Shown here one piece after another: positions 1-11,050 of a stretch of DNA of 64,000 nt. Source of the DNA: Cryptomeria japonica (Eukaryota > Streptophyta > Pinopsida > Cupressales > Cupressaceae); assembly GCF_030272615.1 (NCBI RefSeq), contig NC_081410.1, positions 254,249,533 through 254,313,532 of the forward strand. Reading direction: 5' to 3'. The notes under the pieces are model-generated. The model saw only the letters and a program-made list of their open reading frames with translations, was not told the DNA's origin and searched no databases. A program made the translations under genes and the position numbers. Positions within the stretch are counted from its first letter, which is position 1. Each line of letters begins with the position of its first letter.

Positions 1-180
1 ATATTTACAATACTTGCCAAAAACTCCCCCTTAGATAAAGCTTCCTTAGATGGCAAAACATTTACAAAACTTTCCAAAAACTCCCCCTTAGATAAAGACA
101 ATGCTTTATCCCTGATATTCCCATTGTACAACATTTAATCATCACAATATTTCTCCCCCTTGGACATCAAGGACAAAGGG
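1..180 (-). repeat. Repeated polypurine-like tracts
   Basis: On the plus strand ACTCCCCCTTAGATAAAG occurs twice and TCTCCCCCTTGG once, giving repeated AAGGGGGAG tracts on the minus strand. The same kind of tract occurs upstream of the 3' LTR in the complete Copia at 4387-10502. The likely role is polypurine-tract-like sequence near the 3' end of the old Copia element. The function is inferred from position only. Confidence 0.4.
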
Positions 181-199
181 TAACAAAAACAAAAATGGG

Positions 200-1970
200 T
201 TACCAAAAACAAAATCTCGACTATAAAAGAGATAATGCTTCACTTACACTTCTGAAAGATTCTTTTATAGTTCTCCTTCAATTTTGGAAGGAAAGTCTTC
301 CACAATTTTATTTCAAAATGAAGACTCAAGCTCAATGTATCATTCTTTATTATTTCATCAACTACTTCTAATAAAGAATCAATAACAATAGGTTCTACAC
401 AAAGTTCTCAGCTTCACTAAGGAGACCAGAAAGGTGTTCCATCCTAGCCTCAACAATTTCTTTAGCCTTCAAGAACACTTTCACCACATCTTTCTACCTT
501 TGATAAAATATTAGGTATTTTTTTACCTTTGATAAAATATTAGGTCTGATTGTAGAGAACTAGTTTTCTTTCTTTGTTTACCATCTACATCACTGAAAAT
601 GTCAAATGACTTTCCCATGAAAACTAACTCAGATTCAATAGAATCAATCTTAACTTTAAAATTTTCAATCATTGCCGGCCACCCGAGGCAATGTTTGAAT
701 ACTCTACCTGCTTGTACAACACAATCTCTCATATTCTTGATGTCTTCTAACATTCTCTTCTAAGCATATGCACATGTTTCTTCTGCATATCATCTTGAAC
801 ATCATCTTTTGCAATAGGTGCTACTTCAAGAGGATTTTTCAATCAATCCTTAAGTACTTCACAAAGAACATCTGGTAAGATGTCTGGAAGTTTACTAGGA
901 GCAATACTATTCTGGACCAAATGGTCAACCATAACTTCTTCAATCTGATCCTGATCATAAAAGGGTCACTCGAGCCACAAATATCTTATCTTTTTCATCC
1001 CATTCTCTTCTTTAAGCGTAATCAAAATATTCTCAACATTACAGTGGTCATCTTCCTCTTCAAGTTACTTTCAACCAAAGTTAATTTTTCCTTAGCCACT
1101 GAAGAAGGTTCCAATGCATTTAGGGAAATAATTTGTTTTCCTTCATCTTCACTTTTTAACTTCTTTGTCAGTTCTAGAGAAGAACAAAAACTATCTCTTC
1201 GAACTTCTACTACTGGAAGAGGGACTCTCCTCAAGAGTACTGACAACACCGGGAACTAGACCAGAGAACAACTTCTTCTAAAGATTTATGAAGTGATTTT
1301 CACATGCTCGCTCTTTATTATCCAAACAAGATAAATATCTAAAAATTTTCTTTCCAACACAGACATTTGTTTTCCATATTTTATTCTCCTTCAAGGGTAA
1401 AGATCTTGTGAAATAAAGCATTAAACACACAATCAAAGAACCAAATCAAAATGAATATCCCTGATCTTTTGTCATATTGATATTTTCTACTAAATTTATT
1501 CTCAACAATTCACACAAGTCATAGATTTTTCCTTTAACCATTTGATGAGCAATATTTACTGCGATTGCAAAAGAAGATCCTTTTCTATTTCTAAAATAGA
1601 TTTAATAAGAGATTTCATATGCCACATATCATATGACAGGGTCAATGATAGTGTCAAATATTAGTGCCCATTGATCAACCGTGACACCAGTAAGCATTTC
1701 AAATTCTTTGTTCTTGACCGATTTCTTTGTCGAAAGGGGTCCATTATTACACAAACTAGAAACTGCATGAATTGCTTCAAAATATGATATGACTTGTCCA
1801 ACATCATGTATTCATCCTTGATATGATTCAGAAGAAACTTAACCAAACCTTTATCTGCAAACCACAAAAATTCTTTCCAAACGTCAAAACCTTTATTCTC
1901 TAACTCTCTAATTCATTGCAAACATTCACTTGATAAAGAATTTCCCAAATTTCTAATTTTCTCTTGATTG
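200..1970 (-). pseudogene. Degenerate coding region of the old Copia element, domain unidentified
   Basis: Minus-strand translation gives long coding-like stretches broken by single stops. One runs from about 1870 to 1300 and contains VDQWALIFDTIIDPVI, a short hydrophobic and basic stretch, and a region rich in Asn and Leu. Another runs from about 1250 to 520 and starts with a Ser/Lys-rich part followed by MLEDIKNMRDCVVQAG. I do not recognise a retrotransposon protease, integrase, RT or RNase H motif in it. Its place downstream of gag zinc knuckles and upstream of G-rich tracts suggests an extra gene or a rearranged gag/pol part of the old Copia. It could also be an unrelated degenerate gene. 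Confidence 0.35.
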
Positions 1971-1974
1971 TACT

Positions 1975-3068
1975 TGTTGTGCTCTGTGAAGTGTACCTAT
2001 ACCTACAAACACAATGCACTCAATAAATCATTACAAGAAATGGTTAGTGAATTAAATCAAAGAAAGACAAAACCATAGCTAAGCGATCTATCACCTCCTA
2101 GTAAATGCGAGTATGAATTTTTCTCTTAGATCTTGGTATGCAAATTCCAGTGACTTGACTACACTTAAATGGAGGGTTTAAATGATGAAGATGCATGATC
2201 TAGCAATGATAGCATGATTAAGCCACATGATTTCATGATTATTCTAGAAAATAGGCTAGAATGAAGATGCAATTAAGCTAATATTTGAACATGATAACAT
2301 TGCTAAAATGATAAACTATAAACTAGATGCCTATAGTAACAATGCTTGAATGCAAATGAGATGAATAAATCGATATGCAAAAAAAGATATGAAATTGGGA
2401 CCCTTTGTGCTCCAAAATGAGGTCTATTTATAAGATTTCCCAAGGCTAGGGATGATGTGGCATGAATCAATAGTCTAGATTTGATCTAAAGATATCAATG
2501 GTTAAATTGGAGGTGGGTTGAGAAGAGGTTGGATGAAAGGGGACAATTGGTGGTAGGTAGGAAAATGGGCTGGATGAAAGGGAACAATGTCATCTCCATG
2601 GTGACAAGTGTCAAGAATCTTCTAGAAGAGGTTAGATGAAAGGGAACACTTAGTGACAAGTGTCACAAAGCTTTGTTCATGAGAGGGGAAAGTGATCAAG
2701 GAAAGGGAACATGGGTAAATGGAATGGGTTAGGTTGGAAGGGGTAGGCTAGGTGGTTAAAAGTTAGGAGAATTTGAATTTAAAAATTCAAATAATAGGAA
2801 AAGGCTAATTAATTTCAACAACTCATGAATTTGATTTGTTTTAATTAATTAAAGGATTTAGAAGAAATGAATTTGATGGGGGGGATTAATTAATTAAAGT
2901 GGATTATTGAAATGAAACTATTAAATAAATCCTTAGATTTATTAATAAGTAGATGAAAAGGGAAATTTAATCAAATTGCTTAGTGAATTCAATTAGATTG
3001 GGGAGGGAGATTAATTAAATAATTGCTTATTTAATTAATTATCTTCAAACCATTTTTAGGTGTATACA
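1975..3068 (-). repeat. 3' LTR of the Tat-type Gypsy element
   Basis: It matches 20421-21532 along its full length, with scattered substitutions and a small length difference near 21340. In element sense it begins TGTATACACC and ends in CA, and a purine tract (AAAGAGGGGC) lies next to it at 3071-3081. U3 holds repeated GGATGAAAGGGAACA-type blocks at 2510-2700. A TATA box is at 2424-2432. Confidence 0.95.
2424..2432 (-). promoter_or_regulatory. LTR TATA box (3' LTR copy)
   Basis: The minus strand reads TATAAATAG. The identical site lies in the 5' LTR at 20870-20878. Conservation of sequence and place in both LTRs supports it as the core promoter of the Gypsy element. Confidence 0.6.
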
Positions 3069-4381
3069 TTTTGCCCCTCTTTGAAGTGAGGTGTGATGAC
3101 ACGTTGATACAAAGAATAATCTCATTTTGATGATGATATTGATTTGATAGGATGCCCCATCTCTTGATTGCTAAATTCTGGTATGATGATGCCCCCTCGG
3201 GAGATCAATTGAGATAATTGATCTTTGGAGTTTTTGCGAAATTGATATCCTTACAGATTTTATTTTATTTCTGCAACTGTGATTTGATGAAAATGTGAGT
3301 TCTTTGATTAGCTTTATTGATAAGATTGATAAATATTGATTGATTAGATTAATAAGATCAAAATTCAGTCTGGTTTTAGGAATGACACCTCCTATATAAG
3401 ACAAAGATGATCAAAGCATCTGGTTTCAGGAAGGATTCATCCTATATAAGACATAATCAGAACGTTTGGTTTCAAGAAGGATACATCTTGTATAAGACAT
3501 GAATCAGATTCAAATCATTTGGTTTCAGGAAGGATACATCCTATATAAGACATGAATTATAATCGATTAGGTTTGATTGATTGATTTGATCTTATAAGGT
3601 TGATTAGATAAAGAACTAATAATTTGTTGATATCAAGTTGCAATTTTTTTTGGATACGCTGATGTTGATTCTGTTGAGAGAGATAGCATAAGATTTGGGC
3701 TAGGTCGATAATATCTGGAGAGATATGAGTCATTCATCTGATTGTGTATACACTTGTGATGATGCTTTGATGATTCCTACGATAGCTTTAACCTTGGATA
3801 AAAGGATCTTGTAGGATCCCATGCAAGAATGAAATGCAAGCTAAAATGCAATGGAACACAAACTATGACTGGACCAGTCACTAGATTATTTTGCATTTTC
3901 GTCATCATTGAGCTTTTGAAATGTGGGAAGTGAGTGCAAACATCGATGGTATAATTAAACCATGATGACTTGAGCGCTTCTTTCCTAGATTTCGATATAG
4001 CAAGTTAGCACAAGCATCAAGGTATAATTGAACCGAGATGACCTGAGTGTTGCTTGCGTAAAATAGGCAGTATTAATCATTTCAATATGCAAATCAGAAA
4101 TGTCTTCAATGATATTATGATGATCATGTCCTGAGACAAATTTCCACATATTAATGATCAATTTTCAGACAATAGACAAGAAAAATATCATGTTCCTTCC
4201 TTGTTCCTCTAGTCAATGACATCTTGGAGTCACTCAGAAATCATGATAGTGAAAATCAATATAGAAAAGTTGAACAATTATGTTAAAATCATTATCCAAA
4301 AATATATCATCCACTGAAAAGTGTGTATGTGCTTAGGTTGATTTTGTGATAGCTTGATAGTTGATAGTTTGATCTCGTGTT
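3069..4381 (-). other. 3' noncoding region of the Tat-type Gypsy element
   Basis: This stretch and 10508-11050 are one region split by the Copia insertion. No long reading frame was found. It begins beside the 3' LTR with the polypurine tract and contains a four-copy tandem repeat (3369-3552). A long untranslated stretch after integrase is common in Tat elements. Confidence 0.7.
3369..3552 (+). repeat. Four-copy tandem repeat with TATATAAG cores
   Basis: Units begin near 3369, 3420, 3466 and 3519, with spacing of about 46 to 53 bases. Each has a core GGTTTCAGGAAGGATACATC followed by a TATATAAGACA-like block. The first and third copies carry substitutions. AGGAT-n-ATCCT within the unit can pair as a small hairpin. 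The TATA-like string is on the strand opposite to the host element's genes. Confidence 0.75.
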
Positions 4382-4386
4382 CAATG

Positions 4387-5928
4387 TGATGAATCAATGA
4401 TGAACAGTTAGTACCAAACTGGTACTGAGAGGGGGGGTGAATTAGTACTGATAAAAACACTTTTCCTTGAACCGGTTTGACTTAGAACCTTGCACATTGA
4501 CTAGAAAGCAATAACACCGGTCTAAACCAGATTACTACCGGTTAAGCACTGTGAAAGACATAAACCAGTAACTCAGCTTTCCACACAATCTAACATCTTA
4601 TTTCCACTTCACCCATATACATACACTAGTAATACTATAATAGAAATGTAAAGACTTATTGGTTCAACATGCTTTACCACTTAATAGAGAATAACAAAGC
4701 ATCCCATGAAAAGCATCACACATAACACACATATTTTTTCATGTGGAAACCCAACTAGGAAAAACCACAGTGGGGATGAATACCCACAAGATATTATTTG
4801 AACCCTTTTGAAGTCCTCTCTGCTAGGAGCCTAGTCCAGTTAAAGACTATTACAATAGGTTCTGTTAGGAACCGATCCTGCTAGGGATCACCCAGTTAAG
4901 GGATGGCTGAAATACCCAGTTAAGGGTTAAACCCTGTTAAAGGTTACCTTGTTAGAGGACTTTTAGAACTCAATGATTTTGAGTCACCCTGTTAAAGGAT
5001 TTTACAGCAAGCCAGTTAAAGCTACCCTGTTAAGGGATTTTCCAACTGTTGAAGTGGTTAGAGGTCAACAAGTATTACAATGATATGGTAACAACACTCA
5101 ATGCCAATGTAGCTCCTCTTTAGTTCCTTCCTTCTGCACTCACACTCTGCTGGTATCTATTCTCTTATCTGGTCTGGCAAGAATCGCGCATCTTTGCACT
5201 TATATACATACACAACATTTTCCAACAAGCTCAACATGAAAAACAACATCGACCTTATAGGAAATAGATCGATCAGTAGCATAAACCCTAAACCCTAAAC
5301 ATTTAGGTTAAGCAATTCAGTCAGTTCAATCCTGACCATTGATCATACGGCATTGATTACAACAATCTTGAATAGATCTCAAGACATTCTCCAACATTCA
5401 TTCTTCACCGCTTCTTGGAGGTTGATAACCCATCACGTGTTCTCCACCGTTTACAGAGACTTCGCACATTCCCGAGGTAGATAGGATAAATCTCCTTCAT
5501 GCAAGATCCTTCACGCACACAAGGCTGACATGGCAACACAACCTGCTCTTCATTACAATGCTAACACATCACACAATGTCATTGGTTGAATCACATAGGA
5601 ATAGAACACTTCAACCGGAAACCCTGAAGCTAAGACTACCAATCGGTAGTCATACCATATGAAACCTTGATACAAAACATTCCATATACCGGTTCACATT
5701 CCAACATACCGGTTCACTTGGACAAACATACCGCTTCACTTTTTCACATATACCAGTTCACATTTCAACATATAGATTCACTTGGACAGCCATATCGCTT
5801 CACTTTTTCACATATACTGGTTCTCTTGCAAGTGCTTACTTCAATATACCAGTTCACTCTTCATCATATTGACATCAATGACAACATACAATATCATCAT
5901 GTCAACTTACTCTACACATATGCCAACA
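4387..5928 (-). repeat. 3' LTR of the nested Copia element
   Basis: In element sense it starts TGTTGGCATATG and ends in CA. It matches 8983-10502 over its whole length. It holds a TATA box (5199-5206), a double telobox (5283-5300), a conserved inverted GTGGAAACCC / GGGAAAAACCAC-type block (4741-4776) and a G-run followed by TGAATTA (near 4431-4446). Repeated ACCGGTTCAC blocks fill 5690-5860. Confidence 0.95.
5199..5206 (-). promoter_or_regulatory. LTR TATA box, intact in the 3' LTR only
   Basis: The minus strand reads TATATAAG. The matching site in the 5' LTR (9794-9801) reads TATCTAAG, so the copy that should drive the element has lost the motif. The telobox lies about 80 bases upstream of this site in both LTRs. 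Confidence 0.5.
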
Positions 5929-6330
5929 ATCTCTCCCTTTGGCATTGATGGCAATATACAAAGATATCTATGAGCTTCACATCTTCTCCCCCAATACTAC
6001 AGTTATCTTCTCCCCCAATACTACAAATATCTTCTTCACTTCACATCTTCTCCCCCTTTGACAACAATGCCAAAGTGAAGGCATAAGAATCTATGTTCTA
6101 CTATGTTGCTCCCCCTAAGGAGTGGCATCCTTCAACACACCAATCCTGATAAAAATATATCAATGTAAGTCCTAACTGATGTGGAGTACACGCCTTTAGT
6201 TCACCTCTTGAAGGGGCAACACCCCTAATTCACCTCTCAAATAGGTAAAGGTAGCCTTCAGTAGAGGCTTGGTGAATATGTCTGCTAACTGCTCCTTACT
6301 GGAAACATGTTCCAGTACAACTTCTTTGTT
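5929..6330 (-). other. Polypurine-tract region of the nested Copia element
   Basis: Next to the 3' LTR the minus strand has the purine-rich block CCAAAGGGAGAGATTG. Further G-rich tracts of the GGGGGAGAAG kind occur near 5987, 6010, 6050 and 6110. Several polypurine-like copies before the 3' LTR are, as far as I recall, typical of Sireviruses. There is no coding frame of note here. Confidence 0.55.
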
Positions 6331-6576
6331 CTAAACCCTTTCCCTTAAGAAATGATACTTAAGTTTAAAGTGCTTGGTTCTAGAATGTAAAACTGGATTC
6401 TTGGAGATGTTAATCGCACTTGTGTTGTCACAAACTATACTTACCGGTTTAGATACAGGAACTTTGAAGCCATTTAATACATGCTTCATCCAAATTGTCT
6501 GGGTGCAGTTCATAAATACTGCAACATACTCTGCTTCTATTGTAGACTGAGAGATATAGCTCTGCTTCTTAATCAT
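6331..6576 (-). pseudogene. Copia RNase H domain fragment
   Basis: The translation has the Copia RNase H signatures: KKQSYISQSTIEAEYVA with the conserved Glu, VCDNTSAINISKNPVLH with the conserved Asp, and RTKHF. The domain would degrade the RNA strand of the RNA:DNA hybrid. It is out of frame with the RT fragment upstream (6743-7468), so the polyprotein is broken between them. The frame ends at 6331 shortly after RERV. Confidence 0.85.
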
Positions 6577-6742
6577 CCATGAGACTAGTCTTCCACCAAG
6601 AAAGAATGCACCACTGATTGTGCTCTTCTAGTCGTCCATATTACCAACCCAGTCAGCATCTATAAAACACTTTCAGGTTGAAATCATTGTTGTATGGATA
6701 CCATAATCCATAGTCAATAGTTCCCTTCAGATATCTCAGAAT

Positions 6743-7468
6743 CTACTTGACTGCTACCAAGTGGGATTCTCTTGGGCTTTTATGGAACCGTGCAGAAATG
6801 CCCACTGCATGTGCAATGTCGATTCTTCTATGTACTACATAGTGCAATTTACCAATCATTGATCGGTATTCCTTCTCATTTACCAACCCTGAGTCATCCT
6901 CTTTGGATAATTTACAACCGGTTACCATCGATGTACCAGCTGGTTTGTTGTCTTTCATGCCAAAGGTTTTCAACACCTCTTTGACATATTTGGACTGAGT
7001 GATAAAGATTCCATCTTTCATTTGTTGAATTTATAGTCCAATGAAGAATTTAATCTCCCCTATAAGTTACATCTCAAACTCCTTTTTCATCTCATCTGCA
7101 AAATCATGACTCATCTTGTCATCTCCTCCAAAGATTATGTCATCAACAAATACCTCACGGATTACAATCTGATCTCCTTCTGACTTCAGATAGATATTAC
7201 TATCCCCACTTGTTCTCTCAAATCCAATCTTCACAAGATGGGAGTGCAAGCGTTCATACCATGCTCTAGGTGCCTGCTTTAGTCCATACAAGGTCTTATG
7301 TAGCCTACACACCATGTCACTGTCTTCTGATAGGGAAAACCCATCTGGTTGCTCTATATACACCTCCTCTTCTAGTATTCCATTCAGGAATGCAGACTTT
7401 ACATCCATTTGATATACTTTGAATCCCTTGAATGCTGCATATGCAAGAAGCATACAAACTCCTTCCAA
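6743..7468 (-). pseudogene. Copia reverse transcriptase, N-terminally truncated
   Basis: The reading starts inside RT with the segment around [11 protein letters not shown] (catalytic Asp), then [14 protein letters not shown] and [10 protein letters not shown], which carries the paired catalytic Asp. After a stop near 7067, the same frame continues at 7021-6743 with ITQSKYVKEVLKTFGM and the YRSMIGKLHYV thumb region. The front of RT and all of integrase are missing at a junction near 7470-7500, where protease/pre-integrase sequence joins out of frame. Confidence 0.9.
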
Positions 7469-7476
7469 TCTGGCTA

Positions 7477-8184
7477 CTAGAAGAGTCTCCTATGCCATAT
7501 CCAGCTATCCTCAAACTTAGCCACATGACATGTACAGACATTAGCATTTAGCTGAAATAGGTTACCTTTGGTCTGCATACCGGTGGCCATCAGTTCACCA
7601 TTCTTTCCTTTGATCTTGCACACTCCATTTTCGAATTCTAGAGTGAGTCCATTATCATTCAGTTGAGAAACACTCAAAAGGTTGTGATTGAGACCTTCTA
7701 CCCAATACACATTGTCAGCATTGCTTCTTCCATTCAGAGAGATGGACCCTCTGCCTTTTACCAAACATGGTGCATCATTACCAAAATGAACCATGCCACC
7801 ATCATACTCTTCTAGAGATAGAAACTTACTCCATTCACTAGTCATATGGTGAGAACAACCACTGTCAATAATCCACTCATTGGAATTGTCAAAGCAGGAG
7901 ACAAGAGCCTTCTTGTTTGACACATCTTCCTTGATAGCTACAAACACAATATCTTCATTTTCTTCATCTTTTGATTCCTCATCAGTGATGCCTTCATCAA
8001 ATACTACAAAACAATTTCTCTGATTTCCTCCTTTGAACTTCTTGAACCTCTCTGGTTTATCCTTGTTGTCACCATTAGGGCAGTTTACAACAATGTGTCG
8101 TATCTGATTACAAGAAAATCATTTCAAAGGAAGCTTACCTCTATATTTACCGGTTCCCTTGGGAAGTCTCTTGGCAAGAAGAGC
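7477..8184 (-). pseudogene. Copia zinc knuckle, protease and start of GAG-pre-integrase
   Basis: The stretch from 8184 to 7948 holds a CCHC knuckle near 8090 whose first Cys codon is now a stop; the remaining Cys, His and Cys residues are in place. From 7947 the frame is open: EWIIDSGCSHHMT is the aspartic protease site, followed by GLNHNLLSVSQL and the pre-integrase start SWIWHRRL. The frame matches that of gag, so gag-protease was one polyprotein. The sequence then stops and jumps to RT, with integrase lost. Confidence 0.85.
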
Positions 8185-8910
8185 TTAAAATTCCATCAGG
8201 ATCTCCTCATCATCCATTTCTCTACTTTTCCTTGGTTCACCACTGGTACTAGCTTCTTTGCCTTTTCTAGACAATCTAGTAGATGCTCTGAAGGCTGATT
8301 CAGTCTTCTGAATACTGCCATCATAATTATTTAGCTCATAAGTTGTTAACTTTGCAATGATGGAGTCCAGGGATACCTTTGTCTTGTCTATAGACCTCAA
8401 CTCCTGAATAGAAGTAACCCTTATTGCATAGACTGATAATAAGGATCTCAAAACTTTGCTAACAATAGTGGAATCTTTCATTTTACCACCTGCACTCTTG
8501 ATATCTCCAACAACAGTTTTGATTCTTATTCCATATTGTTGAATGGTCTCCCCTTCAAGCATCTGCATGTTTTCAAACTTTCCCCTAAGGCTTTCTTCCT
8601 TATCTTGTTTCACATGCTCATCACCGCCATAGATATTCTCAAGGGCATCCCATACTTCTTTGGGATTCTCTTTGTCCTGAACATCAATAAACTCAATGTT
8701 AGATAAACTGCTAATTAGGGCTTCCATGACTTGCCCATTCTCCCAAATCCCTCTCTTTTGATCATCGGTGAGAGTACCGATAGGGATAACATAAGAATTC
8801 TCAACATAGCTCCAATGTTGAGCACCCATGCTTTTGATGTATATCTTCATTATTTCCTTCCATATTTTAAAGTTTTTTGTGTTGAATTTTGGACCTTCCC
8901 TTTTCATCAT
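8185..8910 (-). CDS. Copia gag (UBN2-type), open for 241 codons
   Basis: The start is the double ATG at 8905-8910, about 60 bases from the PBS. The protein has the Copia gag pattern: KFNTKNFKIWKEIMKIYI near the N-terminus, NPKEVWDALENIYGG, ESLRGKFENMQMLEGETIQQY and the LTTYELNNYDG region. This domain forms the virus-like particle. The frame ends at 8185, before the zinc knuckle; the knuckle lies in the same frame downstream, so the stop probably reflects decay. This is the longest open Copia frame in the window. Confidence 0.88.
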   Translation of the reverse strand: MMKREGPKFNTKNFKIWKEIMKIYIKSMGAQHWSYVENSYVIPIGTLTDDQKRGIWENGQVMEALISSLSNIEFIDVQDKENPKEVWDALENIYGGDEHVKQDKEESLRGKFENMQMLEGETIQQYGIRIKTVVGDIKSAGGKMKDSTIVSKVLRSLLSVYAIRVTSIQELRSIDKTKVSLDSIIAKLTTYELNNYDGSIQKTESAFRASTRLSRKGKEASTSGEPRKSREMDDEEILMEF

Positions 8911-8968
8911 TAGAGTAGGATCTTTTACCTCAAGCGGTTAAGCTTACAACATAGAGGACCTGGAGGAT

Positions 8969-8980
8969 GCTCTGATACCA
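8969..8980 (-). other. Primer-binding site, initiator tRNA-Met type
   Basis: The minus strand reads TGGTATCAGAGC, two bases from the 5' LTR end. It is the standard plant PBS complementary to the 3' end of initiator tRNA-Met. Confidence 0.9.
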
Positions 8981-8982
8981 AT

Positions 8983-10502
8983 TCATGAATCAATAATGAA
9001 CAGTTAGTACCAAACCGGTATTGAGAGGGGGGTGAATCAGTACTGATAAAAACAATTTTCCTTGAACCAGTTTGACTGAGAACCCTGCACATTGACTGGC
9101 AAGCAATAACACCGGTCTAAACCAAATTACTACCGGTTAAGCACAGTGAAAGACATAAACCAGTAACTCAACTTTCCACACAATCTAACATCTTATTTCC
9201 ACTTCACCCATATACATACACTAGTAATACTACAACAGAAATGTAAAGACTTGCTGGTTCAACATGCTTTATAGCTTAACAGAGAATAACAAAGCATCAC
9301 ATGAAAAGCATCACACATAACACACATATTTTTTCATGTGGAAACCCAACTGGGAAAAACCACGGTGGGGATGAATACCCACAAGTTGTTATTTGAACCC
9401 TTTTGAAGTCTACTCTATTAGGAACCTAGTCCGGTTAAAGACTATTACAATAGGTTCTGTTAGGAACCGATCCTGCTAGGGATCACCCGATTAAGGGATG
9501 GCTGAAATACCTGGTTAAGGGTTAAACCCTATTAAAGGTTACCTTGTTAGAGGATTTTTAGAACTCAATGATTTTGAGTCACCCTATTAAAGGATTTTAC
9601 AGCAAGCCGGTTAAAGCTACCTTGTTAAGGGATTTTCCAACTATTGAAGTGGTTAGAGGTCAATAGGTATTACAATGATCTAGTAACAACACTCAATGCC
9701 AATGTAGATCTACTTTAGTTCCTTCCTTCTGCACTCACACTCTGCAGGTATCTATTCTCTTATCTAGTCTAGCAAGAATCACTTATCTTTGCACTTAGAT
9801 ACACACACAACATTTTCCAACAACCTCAACATGAAAAACAACATCGACCTTATAGGAAACAGATAGGTCGATAGCATAAACCCTAAACCCTAAACATTTA
9901 GGTTAAGAAATTCAGTCAGTTCAATCCTGATCGTTGATCATACTGCATTGATTACAACAGTCTTGAATAGATCTCAAGATGTTCTCCAATGTTCGTTCTT
10001 CACCACTTCTTGGAGGTTGATAACCCATCACGCATTCTCCACCATTTATAGAGACTTCACACATTCCCAAGGTAGATAGGATCAATCTCCTTCATGCAAG
10101 ATCCTTCACACGCATAACGCTGGCATGGCAACACAATTTGTTCTTCATTACAATGCTAATACATCACACAATGTCATCAGTTGAATCACATAGGCATAGA
10201 ACACTTCAATCAGAAACCCTGAAGCTAAGACTACCAACCGGTAGTCATACCATATGAAACCTTGATACAAAACATTCCATATATCGGTTCACATTCCAAC
10301 ATACCGGTTCACTTGGACAAACATACCACTTCACTTTTTCACATATACCGGTTCACATTTCAACATACCGGTTCACTTGGACAGCCATACAGCTTCACTT
10401 TTTCACATATATCAGTTCTCTTGCAAGTGCTTACTTCAATATACCAGTTCACTCTTCATCATATTGACATCAATGACAACATGCTCTGCACATATGCCAA
10501 CA
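8983..10502 (-). repeat. 5' LTR of the nested Copia element
   Basis: Partner of 4387-5928, ending in CCAACA on the plus strand next to the CAATG duplication. It carries the telobox (9878-9895), the inverted GTGGAAACCC block (9336-9370) and a G-run. Its TATA motif is mutated relative to the 3' LTR. Substitutions between the two LTRs are frequent enough to say the insertion is not recent. Confidence 0.95.
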
Positions 10503-10507
10503 CAATG

Positions 10508-11050
10508 TTGGATGCGTCTCAGTTTTCGCTTGATAAGAGTTGTCTAATTGTTTGTTCTACCTATTTGATTAAGTTCAAAATGATCCAGAGTTTGCCCCCA
10601 GCTAAGTGCATATTTTTTGCCCCAAGCCTAGAAACAAAGTCGTTATGATATACCCAATGACCCAAACCATGGCAAGAGAGCCACCTGGGAAGCCTGCGTA
10701 TGTACAAAGGCTTATGATGGATATGGATAGCACTGATGGAAAATGAATGCAAGTGGAAAGAATGCATGAACTAATAGATGGATGAGGTAGCAGACAGATA
10801 GCGCTTGTTTGCCAGGGTTTCACCATCTATTTTTATTGCACTTTTTCTCATATTTGTTTTTTATTTTTATTTTTTTCTTTTTTCACTGTTTTTTATTTTT
10901 TTGCTTTTTCACTTTTTTTTGATTTTTTTGATTTTTCACTTTTTTTTATTTTTTTGATTTTTCACTTTTTTTAATTTTTTTGATTTTTCACTTTTTTTAA
11001 TTTTTTCTAACTTTTTTAGACATAAATTTTTTTCAGATGCATGTTATTGA
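10508..11050 (-). other. 3' noncoding region of the Tat element, upstream half
   Basis: This is the other side of the Copia insertion site. It has no long frame. Most of 10848-11020 is a purine-rich (minus-strand) tandem repeat. Integrase sequence begins just beyond it. Confidence 0.65.
10848..11020. repeat. Tandem repeat of GATTTTTCACTTTTTTT units
   Basis: About five units of roughly 25 to 32 bases share the core GATTTTTCACTTTTTTT. The minus (coding-sense) strand is almost pure purine here. It lies directly after the integrase gene. Confidence 0.75.

Larger units (their letters stand above)
4387..10502 (-). mobile_element. Nested Ty1/Copia retrotransposon lacking integrase
   Basis: Two similar LTRs (4387-5928 and 8983-10502) enclose about 3.05 kb. 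The exact 5-bp duplication CAATG lies at 4382-4386 and 10503-10507, so this is an insertion into the 3' noncoding part of the Tat element. On the minus strand the order is PBS, gag (UBN2 type), zinc knuckle, protease, then directly the middle of RT and RNase H. The integrase core and the N-terminal part of RT are missing. RT would follow integrase in Copia, which fits the family. Confidence 0.95.

Noticed and set aside
3369-3552. CRISPR-like array
   Set aside because: The repeats are uneven in spacing, the spacers are not unique, and the setting is a plant retrotransposon.
5281-5305. True telomere sequence in the Copia LTR
   Set aside because: Only two teloboxes are present, in the same place in both LTRs; it is a promoter motif rather than a telomere.
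5667-5948. Plus-strand frames rich in TGSHSNIPVHL-type repeats (also 10262-10648)
   Set aside because: They come from short ACCGGTTCAC repeats inside Copia LTRs and have no protein logic.
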